Below, one piece after another: positions 8,755 to 15,874 of a stretch of 64,000 nt of DNA; position 1 is the stretch's first letter; each line of letters begins with the position of its first letter. Source of the DNA: an uncultured Collinsella sp. (GTDB taxonomy: Bacteria > Actinomycetota > Coriobacteriia > Coriobacteriales > Coriobacteriaceae); contig URMZ01000003.1 in assembly GCA_900549025.1 (NCBI GenBank), positions 1 to 64,000 of the forward strand, given 5' to 3'. A program made the position numbers and the translations under genes. Below the pieces are notes generated by a model that saw nothing but the letters and a program-made list of their open reading frames with translations, made no database searches and was not told the origin of the DNA.

Positions 8755-9189
8755 TTACAAAAGCTCGGCCTTAATGGCGGGACTTTCTGCGAGCTGCTCG
8801 GCTGCCTTTTCGTCGGAGCTGTCGAGTGCTGCCAGGCTGCGGTAGACCCACTCGTTGACCTGGGTGTTCTTGACGCCTGCGGTCTGCATAAGGGCGCCTA
8901 CCTCGCGGATTGCTGCGAGCAGATCGGCTTTGGGACCCGCGAGCTCGACCTCGATGCCGTGGTAGGCGGCCACGCCGCGGTTCTCACTCACGTGGTCGAT
9001 AAAGCCCTCGACGGTCTCAAGCTGCTGGGCGAGAGCCGCATCATCGTCAGCGTCCAGCGCGACGAGTGCGTTCGATACCGTGAGGGCGGGATGTCCGCAG
9101 GGGACAAAGCCCTCGATGACATCCATAGCTTCGGTAATGGTTGAGCCCAGGCCTGCGAGGGCATTGACGAGTTGCTGCTTGGTATCCAT
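8755..9189 (-). CDS. Conserved-looking hypothetical protein
   Basis: 144 aa, acidic, no membrane segment or recognised catalytic motif. It looks largely alpha-helical (ALAGLGSTITEAMDVIEGF; KADLLAAIREVGALMQ). The start at 9189 has a good AAAGGA ribosome-binding site. Codon usage matches the host genes. It stands alone between the toxin-antitoxin pair and ssrA. I do not recognise the family. Confidence 0.6.
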   Translation of the reverse strand: MDTKQQLVNALAGLGSTITEAMDVIEGFVPCGHPALTVSNALVALDADDDAALAQQLETVEGFIDHVSENRGVAAYHGIEVELAGPKADLLAAIREVGALMQTAGVKNTQVNEWVYRSLAALDSSDEKAAEQLAESPAIKAELL

Positions 9190-9426
9190 AACGGTCCTTT
9201 CGACGGGTCAATTTTGCTTGGCGAAAATATACGTGACGCGATCGGTAGCAAAAGTGCGAAGTGCGGCGCACATTGGGGTCTTCACAGCTCGTGCATAGAA
9301 CAGCTGTCCGCTTTCAGAACGTGGTAAGATAACACTCCACAAGCGGGGCTCGCCCTGCATGTTCCTTGAAAAGTCGACGGGTGTTGGGTATTCGTGCCCG
9401 ATACCATCCAGACTTTCCCGACATTC

Positions 9427-9790
9427 GGGGGCGACTGGTTTCGACACGATAGCTCTGAGAGAGGAAGCAAGCCGAGGTCTCCTCGCCTCGTTAAACAGGG
9501 GTACCGTCAAATTGAATTGACAACAACTCTTCTTTTGAGCCTATGGCTCTCGCTGCTTAGTTTATAGCGGCGCGTCAACCCGGTGATTTCCCCGCCACCG
9601 GCGCGACGTCATTTTAGGGGAATGCTCCTGCGCACGTAATCGGTATGGCGCAGGCTAAGACCGAACCGGTTAGGACGCCGCGAGCGTGTCGCTGCGCGCA
9701 AAGCGTCCGAGACTAAACCAGCGACTGAGCTTGGAGATGCCAATCAGGGGGCTTTCGTGGACCGGAGTTCGATTCTCCGCGCCTCCACCA
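9427..9790 (+). ncRNA. ssrA: tmRNA (transfer-messenger RNA)
   Basis: 364 nt. The 5' end GGGGGCG pairs with CGCCTCC before the 3' CCA, with one G-U, giving the 7-bp acceptor stem. GGTTTCGAC near the 5' end and the T-arm GAGTTCGATTCTC near the 3' end are diagnostic. The proteolysis tag is read in frame to TAG at 9558-9560. With resume codon GAC at 9519 it would be DNNSSFEPMALAA; the ALAA end is typical, the resume codon is my inference. It rescues stalled ribosomes together with SmpB. A possible -10 (TAAGAT, 9325-9330) lies upstream. Confidence 0.95.
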
Positions 9791-9799
9791 TAAGTAACA

Positions 9800-9832
9800 G
9801 GCAGGTAGAGTAGTGTCTCTACCTGCCTTTTT
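9800..9832 (+). terminator. Terminator of ssrA
   Basis: A perfect 11-bp stem, GGCAGGTAGAG (9800-9810) with CTCTACCTGCC (9817-9827), then TTTTTATTT. It starts 10 bp after the tmRNA CCA. Confidence 0.85.
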
Positions 9833-9846
9833 ATTTCTAGTCCGCA

Positions 9847-10105
9847 CCGCGGAGAATCGAACTCTGTGCAGGGCGCGGGCGTTAAGAAAACGCGTAAGCG
9901 TTTTTAGCCCGCGGGCGAGGACGCCGGCAGGCGGCCGAAGCCGGTGCGGATTTGCGAAGCAAATACGCGGATTCTCCGCGCAAACTATCAGCTCAATATG
10001 GATGCGATGTTTATCGAATCTCAGCTGGCCATGCGCCGCATCAACGGAACCCCAAACCCGCGGAGAATCGAACTCTGTGCAGGGCGCGGGCGTAAAGAAA
10101 ACGCC
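9847..10105. repeat. Repeats derived from or resembling the ssrA 3' end
   Basis: Two direct copies of a ~46-bp sequence lie at 9847-9894 and 10058-10105 with one internal substitution. Each begins with CGCGGAGAATCGAACTC, the exact reverse complement of 17 bases of the tmRNA T-arm region (9765-9781). A forward fragment, GATTCTCCGCG, occurs at 9970-9980. Between them is a GC-rich hairpin region. No credible gene is present. This may be the scar of islands that used ssrA as attachment site, or a dispersed repeat. Confidence 0.6.
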
Positions 10106-10120
10106 GCGTCAACGCAGGCC

Positions 10121-10383
10121 GGGACACGCTTTCCCGATGGCGGCCCAGGCGGAAAGCGTGTCCCGGAATCCGCGCTCAGACTGGGACGTAGTTTCCGGAT
10201 GGCGCCTCAAGCGGAAACTGCGACCCGGAATCGAGCCGTAGAGTGGGACATGCTTTCCCAATGGCAGCCCAAGCGGAAAGCACATCCCGGAATCCAAGCT
10301 CGGAATGGGATTCATTTTCCTGATGGCGGGCTCAGCGGAAAATGCGACCCGGAATTTGCTCTGAGAACGGGACACGCTTTCCC
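10121..10383. repeat. Tandem array of 62-bp palindromic units (four full, one partial)
   Basis: Units start at 10121, 10183, 10245, 10307 and 10369, exactly 62 bp apart. Each has a left arm GGGAnnnnnTTTCC, a 16-nt loop with consensus nnATGGC...AGC, a right arm GGAAAnnnnnnCCC, CGGAAT, and a 13-nt linker. The first unit is a perfect 14-bp hairpin. Bases next to TTTCC change together with their partners (GC/GC, AG/CT, GC/GC, AT/AT), so pairing is conserved while sequence drifts. The fifth unit is only a left arm. Function unknown. Confidence 0.8.
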
Positions 10384-10478
10384 GCCGACCGCCCCGCCCT
10401 CCTCAACTCCAAAACCCATGCGCTCTCCATCCCAAAACTGGGTAGAAGAAGGCCAAAACGCAATCGCAGGAGGTCAAT

Positions 10479-11357
10479 ATGACTGCAGAAGATAAAGCAA
10501 AGAACGCCGGCAAGGTCGCGCTCGTTTTGGAGGGCGGCAGCTTCCGCGGGCAATTTACCGCGGGCGTGCTCGACGTTCTCATGGAGGCCGGCGTTGAGAT
10601 TCCGGCTGTCTACGGTGTATCGGCCGGCGCCCTCAACGGCGTGAACTACAAGTCGCACCAGATCGGCCGTGCCAACCGCATCAACCTGGCTTTCTGCAAC
10701 GACAGCCGCTTCATGGGCGCCGCATCGTTTGCGTCCACGGGCTCTATCGTCGGCTACGACTTTATCTTCAACGATGTCCAGGACCGCCTGGATCCCTTTG
10801 ACAACGAGACATTCGACGCGAGCCCCATCGAGATGTACGCCGTCGCGACGGACATGCTCTTTGGAACCGCCACGTACCTCCCGGTCAAAAGCGCCGTGCT
10901 CGACCTCGACGCTGTTCGCGCCTCGACGTCGCTGCCGCTGGTGACGCCGCCGGTCGAGATTGACGGGCACAAATACGTCGACGGTGGCGTAGCCGATTCG
11001 ATCCCCATCGAGCACGTGCTGGAGGAGGCGGGCTTCGATCGCGCGGTCGTCATTGTCACGCAGGACCGCTCGTACGAGAAAAAGCCTTACGAGTTTATGC
11101 CTGCCGCGCGCGCCCGCTATGCCGACTACCCCTATCTGCTCGAGGGAATCGAGACGCGCCACGACCGCTACAACATCCAGCGCATGCACCTGTGGAAGTA
11201 TGAGCGCGAGGGCCGTGCGTTGGTCGTCGCTCCGCAAAAGCCGGTCGAGGTCGGCCATGTCGAGCACGATTCGGCAAAGCTTTTGGACCTGTATATCCAG
11301 GGCCGTCAGGAGGCAAAGCGCCTGCTCGCGGAAATTCAAGAGTTCGTTGAACGCTAG
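10479..11357 (+). CDS. Patatin-like phospholipase
   Basis: 292 aa. It has the patatin motifs: glycine-rich oxyanion loop (LEGGSFRGQ, residues ~17-25), nucleophile elbow GVSAG (~46-50) and catalytic aspartate in DGG (~167-169), a Ser-Asp dyad. It would hydrolyse acyl esters of lipids in the cytoplasm or at the membrane; there is no signal peptide. Start ATG 10479 behind GGAGG. It stands alone, downstream of the palindromic array. Confidence 0.9.
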   Translation: MTAEDKAKNAGKVALVLEGGSFRGQFTAGVLDVLMEAGVEIPAVYGVSAGALNGVNYKSHQIGRANRINLAFCNDSRFMGAASFASTGSIVGYDFIFNDVQDRLDPFDNETFDASPIEMYAVATDMLFGTATYLPVKSAVLDLDAVRASTSLPLVTPPVEIDGHKYVDGGVADSIPIEHVLEEAGFDRAVVIVTQDRSYEKKPYEFMPAARARYADYPYLLEGIETRHDRYNIQRMHLWKYEREGRALVVAPQKPVEVGHVEHDSAKLLDLYIQGRQEAKRLLAEIQEFVER

Positions 11358-11456
11358 CGACGGCGAACCCTCAAAAAATGACAACAGCTAAAGAGCTGGA
11401 AAATCACGGCTCGTGGATGACATGTGCAGAAACTCTGGTCGGAGCCAAAATACCTG

Positions 11457-11484
11457 TTGACTCGTACGGCGAGCGGGGTAATAT
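11457..11484 (+). promoter_or_regulatory. Promoter of the rplM-rpsI operon
   Basis: TTGACT, a 16-bp spacer, TAATAT: a near-consensus housekeeping promoter. The resulting leader of roughly 60 nt ends in an ATGGAGGAGTC ribosome-binding region before GTG 11551. Confidence 0.75.
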
Positions 11485-11550
11485 GGACGGGTTACTTGCA
11501 GAGCCCCGTGAATCTCTGTAACAACACGTACTGTACATGGAGGAGTCTAA

Positions 11551-11994
11551 GTGATTTCGAAATCGACTCACTACGCCAAGCAGGGCGAGGTCCAGCGCAA
11601 CTGGGTTCTCGTCGACGCCGATGGTGCTGTCCTGGGCCGTCTTGCCACCCAGATCGCAATGATCCTGCGCGGTAAGAACAAGCCCCAGTTCACGCCCAAC
11701 AGCGACTGCGGCGACTTCGTTGTCGTCATCAACGCCGATAAGGTCCAGCTTACCGGCAACAAGGCCGACACGAAGACCTATTATCGCCACAGCGGCTACA
11801 ACGGCGGCCTCAAGGCTGAGAGCTTCCGCCAGGCTATGGAGAAGCACCCGGAGAAGGTCATCGAGCGCGCCGTTCGCGGTATGCTGCCCAAGACCACCCT
11901 CGGCCGTGCCCAGATGACCAAGCTTAAGGTCTACGCTGGTGCCGAGCATCCGCATGCTGCCCAGAACCCCACGAAGATTGAGCTGGAGGCTTAA
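11551..11994 (+). CDS. rplM: 50S ribosomal protein L13
   Basis: 147 aa, the usual length. The family pattern is clear: [19 protein letters not shown], then [21 protein letters not shown], and [20 protein letters not shown] near the end. L13 is an early assembly protein of the large subunit. GTG start with a GGAGGAG site. Followed after 2 bp by rpsI, the conserved bacterial order. Confidence 0.98.
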   Translation: MISKSTHYAKQGEVQRNWVLVDADGAVLGRLATQIAMILRGKNKPQFTPNSDCGDFVVVINADKVQLTGNKADTKTYYRHSGYNGGLKAESFRQAMEKHPEKVIERAVRGMLPKTTLGRAQMTKLKVYAGAEHPHAAQNPTKIELEA

Positions 11995-11996
11995 AG

Positions 11997-12392
<396 letters not shown>

Positions 12393-12422
12393 GGTTTTAT
12401 CTCCTTTCGAGATACAATGTAC

Positions 12423-12466
12423 AAGCGGGGCCTGCCGATTCCTCGGCGGGTCCCGCTTTTCTTTTT
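12423..12466 (+). terminator. Terminator of rplM-rpsI
   Basis: Long hairpin AAGCGGG...CCCGCTT with inner stem CCTGCCGA/TCGGCGGG (one G-U) and a TTCC loop, followed by TTCTTTTT. Confidence 0.85.
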
Positions 12467-12515
12467 CGACTAGGGTGGGCGGTTGCATATCGCCTGCTAG
12501 GGAAGGAGCGATCCT

Positions 12516-13853
12516 ATGCCCCAGAACATCTTCGGTACCGACGGCGTCCGTGGCGTCGCCAATGCCGACCTCTCGTGCGACCTCGCGTTTCGCCTGGGCC
12601 GCGCGGCGACCAAGTTCCTTGGTCCGGATATCTGCATCGGCCGCGACACGCGTCTTTCGGGCACCATGCTCGAGAGCGCTCTGACCGCCGGCATCATGGC
12701 CGAGGGCGGCCGTCCGCACTGCTGCGGCGTCATCCCCACGCCTGCCGTGGCGCTGCTCACCGTTCAGAACGAGCTCGATGGCGGCATCGTCATCTCTGCT
12801 TCGCATAATCCGCCGGAGTTCAATGGCATCAAGTTCTTTAGCCGCAAGGGCATGAAGCTTCCCGACGCGGTCGAGGAAGAGATCAGCGCCTGGGTCATGT
12901 CCGAGGAAGCCATGGCTGCCGACACGCTGCCGACCGGCGCCGGCGTGGGCCACATTATCAAGATGAAGGACGCCCGCAAGGCATATGTCGACCACGCCAT
13001 CGATACGCTTGATGGCCTGAGGCTCGACGGCCTGGTCGTTGCCGTCGACTGCGGCCATGGCGCTTCCTGCCAGACTACGCCCGCCGCGCTGCAGCGCCTG
13101 GGCGCCACGGTGCACGCTATCAACACCGATTACTGCGGCACTGACATTAACGTTGAGTGCGGCTCTACGCACCTCGAGCCTCTGCGCGAGCTCGTGCTGC
13201 GCACCCATGCTGACATCGGCCTGGCCCACGACGGCGACGCCGACCGCGTACTGTTCGTGGACAGCGAGGGCAATGAGATCGATGGTGACTACATCCTGGC
13301 TATCTGCGGTTCTGACCTCGCCGCTCGCGGCAAGCTCGCCAACTCCGAGATCGTCTCGACCGTCATGTGCAACCTGGGCTTCTCCATCGCTATGAAGGAG
13401 CAGGGCTTCGAGATGGTTCAGACCGCTGTGGGCGACCGCTACGTTCTGGAGCGTATGCTCGAGGACGGTGCCGTCATCGGCGGCGAGCAGTCCGGCCACA
13501 TCATCTTCCTGGAGCACAACACCACCGGCGACGGCTTGGTGACGGCCCTGCAGCTTCTGGCCGTGCTCAAGCGCACTGGCCGCACGCTCACCGACCTTGC
13601 CGGCATCATGAAGAAGTACCCGCAGGTGCTCGTCAACGTGCATTCGGACAACAAGGCCGGCCTGGACGATTGCCAGCCCATTTGGGACGCCGTCGCTGCC
13701 GCCGAGAAGGAGCTCAATGGTCGCGGCCGCATCTTGGTGCGCCCGAGCGGTACCGAGCCGCTGGTTCGCGTTATGGCCGAGGCCGAGACGCACGAGCTGA
13801 CCCAGCGTGTTGTCGACGACATCGTCGAGGTTGTCAAGCGCGAACTTCCCTAA
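12516..13853 (+). CDS. glmM: Phosphoglucosamine mutase
   Basis: 445 aa, normal length. Motifs of the phosphohexomutase family: GTDGVRG at the start, catalytic phosphoserine loop ISASHNP, metal loop DGDADR and phosphate-binding RPSGTEPL near the C-terminus. It converts glucosamine-6-phosphate to glucosamine-1-phosphate for peptidoglycan precursor synthesis in the cytoplasm. Start behind GGAAGGAG. With nagB downstream the locus joins amino-sugar building and breakdown. Confidence 0.97.
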   Translation: MPQNIFGTDGVRGVANADLSCDLAFRLGRAATKFLGPDICIGRDTRLSGTMLESALTAGIMAEGGRPHCCGVIPTPAVALLTVQNELDGGIVISASHNPPEFNGIKFFSRKGMKLPDAVEEEISAWVMSEEAMAADTLPTGAGVGHIIKMKDARKAYVDHAIDTLDGLRLDGLVVAVDCGHGASCQTTPAALQRLGATVHAINTDYCGTDINVECGSTHLEPLRELVLRTHADIGLAHDGDADRVLFVDSEGNEIDGDYILAICGSDLAARGKLANSEIVSTVMCNLGFSIAMKEQGFEMVQTAVGDRYVLERMLEDGAVIGGEQSGHIIFLEHNTTGDGLVTALQLLAVLKRTGRTLTDLAGIMKKYPQVLVNVHSDNKAGLDDCQPIWDAVAAAEKELNGRGRILVRPSGTEPLVRVMAEAETHELTQRVVDDIVEVVKRELP

Positions 13854-13924
13854 TGGTCAATAACGGGTGCCAAGTGGTAAACTGTTAAGGCTATTTTGAT
13901 TGATTAGTATGTCCGAGGGGGAGC

Positions 13925-14422
13925 ATGTTCACTAAAGTCCTAAGGTCTTTTGGTATGCGTGGTCGAGTCCTTACGCTGGATGCTCCCATCTCGGGCGACG
14001 TCATTCCGCTCTCCGAGGTAAACGATCAGACGTTTGCCACCGGCCTTTTGGGCCAGGGCGTGGCGATTCAGCCTACCGGCACGCGCGTGATTGCGCCGGC
14101 AGACGCCAAGGTCGAGGCCATTTTTCCCACGGGACACGCCGTTGCGCTCAACACGGTCGATGGCCTAGACGTGCTCATCCACGTTGGTTTGGACACTGTT
14201 CAGCTCGAGGGCAAGCACTTTACCGTACATGCGCAAGTGGGCGACATCGTCCATAAGGGCGATGTGCTCATCGAGTTCGATCGCGAGGCAATTGCTGCCG
14301 AGGGTTACGATGTGACGGTTCCTATCTTGGTGTGCAACTCCGTTGAGTTCTCGAGCATCAAGGGCTCTATTGGCGAGCACGTCGAGGAGATGGACCAACT
14401 CATCGTCGCTCGCGAGCGCTAG
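13925..14422 (+). CDS. PTS glucose-type EIIA domain protein
   Basis: 165 aa, a single EIIA-Glc domain. The two key histidines are in GHAVALNT (~79) and the phosphorylated LIHVGLDTV (~94). It accepts phosphate from HPr and passes it to an EIIB, or regulates catabolite-controlled proteins like Crr. No EIIBC gene is adjacent, so it is free-standing; nagB follows, which may hint at GlcNAc/glucosamine uptake (inference). A GAGGGGGAG ribosome-binding site precedes ATG 13925. Confidence 0.9.
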   Translation: MFTKVLRSFGMRGRVLTLDAPISGDVIPLSEVNDQTFATGLLGQGVAIQPTGTRVIAPADAKVEAIFPTGHAVALNTVDGLDVLIHVGLDTVQLEGKHFTVHAQVGDIVHKGDVLIEFDREAIAAEGYDVTVPILVCNSVEFSSIKGSIGEHVEEMDQLIVARER

Positions 14423-14694
14423 TGAGCGCGCTTGGCCTTTAGCCTACAATTCAAACACGTTTACGGAGGGCGCCCTTGAAAGAGGACGCCCTCCGTGGCA
14501 AGATGGGATTTGTCCGAAGCTAAACAGCTTTGGGTCACCGTGGACGGGCAGGGGCCTCGACGCGGGTAGACACGAGACATATACATTACGCGACCTCGCC
14601 CTGGTGGCCGCACACGTTGGTTGCGGCCGACGCGGGCCGCGGGCAAGTGCTTGTAAGGGGAGCCTTGCCTCTCTTGTACGAGAAAGGACGCGTA
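14423..14694 (+). other. Structured-looking intergenic leader before nagB
   Basis: 272 bp without a credible gene. It holds an inverted repeat ACGGAGGGCG...CGCCCTCCGT (about 14464-14495) without a T-tract, and a second GC-rich area (14600-14690) with complementary runs GGCCGC/GCGGCC and AAGGGGAGCC/TTGCCTCTCTT, then the AGAAAGGA ribosome-binding site. It could be an RNA leader that controls nagB, but I cannot match it to a known riboswitch. Confidence 0.35.
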
Positions 14695-15423
14695 ATGAAG
14701 ATTATTAAAGCTAAAGACTACGAGGATATGAGCCGCAAGGCCGCCAATATCATCTCGGCCCAGGTTATCCTCAAGCCCGATTGCGTGCTGGGTCTTGCCA
14801 CCGGCTCCACCCCGATTGGCGCCTACAAGCAGCTCGCCGCTTGGTACGAGAAGGGTGACGTCGACTTTGCCGAGGTCAGCACCTACAACCTCGACGAGTA
14901 TCGTGGCCTTTCGCACGACGATCCCCAGAGCTACCACTACTTTATGCGTGAGAACTTCTTCGATCACATTAACATCGACCTGAACAACACGCATGTGCCC
15001 GATGGCTCCAATCCCGACGCTGCCGCTGCCTGCTCTGAGTACGACAAGATCGTCGCTGCTGCCGGTTACCCTGATCTGCAGCTGCTCGGCATCGGTAACA
15101 ACGGTCACATTGGCTTCAACGAGCCCGATGACCACTTCTCCAAGGGTACGCACTGTGTCGACCTCACCGAGAGCACCATTCAGGCCAACAGCCGCCTGTT
15201 CGACAGCATCGACGACGTGCCCCGTCAGGCCTACACCATGGGTACCCAGACCATCATGTATGCCCGCATGATCCTGGTCGTCGCCAACGGCGAGGCAAAG
15301 GCTCAGGCCGTGCACGATATGTGCTATGGTCCGGTTACGCCCAAATGCCCGGCTTCGATCCTGCAGCTGCACACCAACTGCGTTGTCGTTGCTGACGAGG
15401 CCGCTCTTTCGCTCTGCGAGTAA
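14695..15423 (+). CDS. nagB: Glucosamine-6-phosphate deaminase
   Basis: 242 aa from ATG 14695, which has an AGAAAGGA site; the longer in-frame opening to 14530 has none. Family motifs: LGLATGSTPIGAYKQL (phosphate binding), YNLDEYRGL (catalytic Asp), GIGNNGHIGFNEP (catalytic His and Glu). Converts glucosamine-6-phosphate to fructose-6-phosphate and ammonia, reversing the direction of glmM's pathway. Confidence 0.97.
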   Translation: MKIIKAKDYEDMSRKAANIISAQVILKPDCVLGLATGSTPIGAYKQLAAWYEKGDVDFAEVSTYNLDEYRGLSHDDPQSYHYFMRENFFDHINIDLNNTHVPDGSNPDAAAACSEYDKIVAAAGYPDLQLLGIGNNGHIGFNEPDDHFSKGTHCVDLTESTIQANSRLFDSIDDVPRQAYTMGTQTIMYARMILVVANGEAKAQAVHDMCYGPVTPKCPASILQLHTNCVVVADEAALSLCE

Positions 15424-15452
15424 CGCGATCAAGCGATCTTACATAGTTTCTC

Positions 15453-15484
15453 AAAAGGCCCTCGCTTTGCGGGGGCCTTTTTAG
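15453..15484 (+). terminator. Terminator of nagB
   Basis: A 13-bp stem, AAAAGGCCCTCGC with GCGGGGGCCTTTT (one G-U), TTT loop and trailing Ts. Confidence 0.85.
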
Positions 15485-15485
15485 T

Positions 15486-15874
15486 GGACATAGGCCGTGG
15501 CGCATGCATGACGGAAACCTTGCCGCATGCTTGACTGGAGGGTTTTAAATTTTTGTGATTCATTCTATAGCAGATTCTATGCACATTTGCCACCATAGAG
15601 TCGCAGGCGGTAGCGAGGAGTAGGCGAGTTGCGCAACTCAAATAAAAATAGCCGACTGCGCTACACTGCAAATGGGATGGGACATGCTGGCAAGCGCATT
15701 GACCTGCGCAAAGACCTATTGGTCGGGGGATAAGTTACCATCGGGCCTCGCTGTACAAAAACTTGCCAAACACGTACCGGCAGACAATTAAAAAACCCTA
15801 AGTCGCGCTATTCACGGGGCGGCTCATATGGTTCTGCAGCTACGGTGTCCATATGGTCGAGTTGAGGAGCAAGC
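15486..15874. promoter_or_regulatory. AT-rich upstream region of the large regulator gene
   Basis: About 390 bp without a supported gene. It is clearly more A/T-rich than its surroundings (for example TTTTAAATTTTTGTGATTC near 15543). It contains a perfect 14-bp palindrome GAGTTGCGCAACTC at 15626-15639, followed by AAATAAAAATAG, a plausible operator beside a promoter. A ribosome-binding site GAGTTGAGGAG precedes ATG 15875. Confidence 0.4.

Noticed and set aside
10121..10383. CRISPR array
   Set aside because: Repeats are long palindromes with 13-nt linkers and drifting sequence, not identical repeats with ~30-nt spacers; no cas genes in the window.
9944..10495. 183-codon plus-strand frame across the palindromic array
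   Set aside because: Its repeating GKRVPE/PDGG-like peptide is only a translation of the 62-bp repeats (period not a multiple of 3), there is no ribosome-binding site, and it runs into the patatin gene in another frame.
15429..15671. 80-codon minus-strand frame in the regulator upstream region
   Set aside because: No ribosome-binding site, overlaps the nagB terminator and a palindrome.
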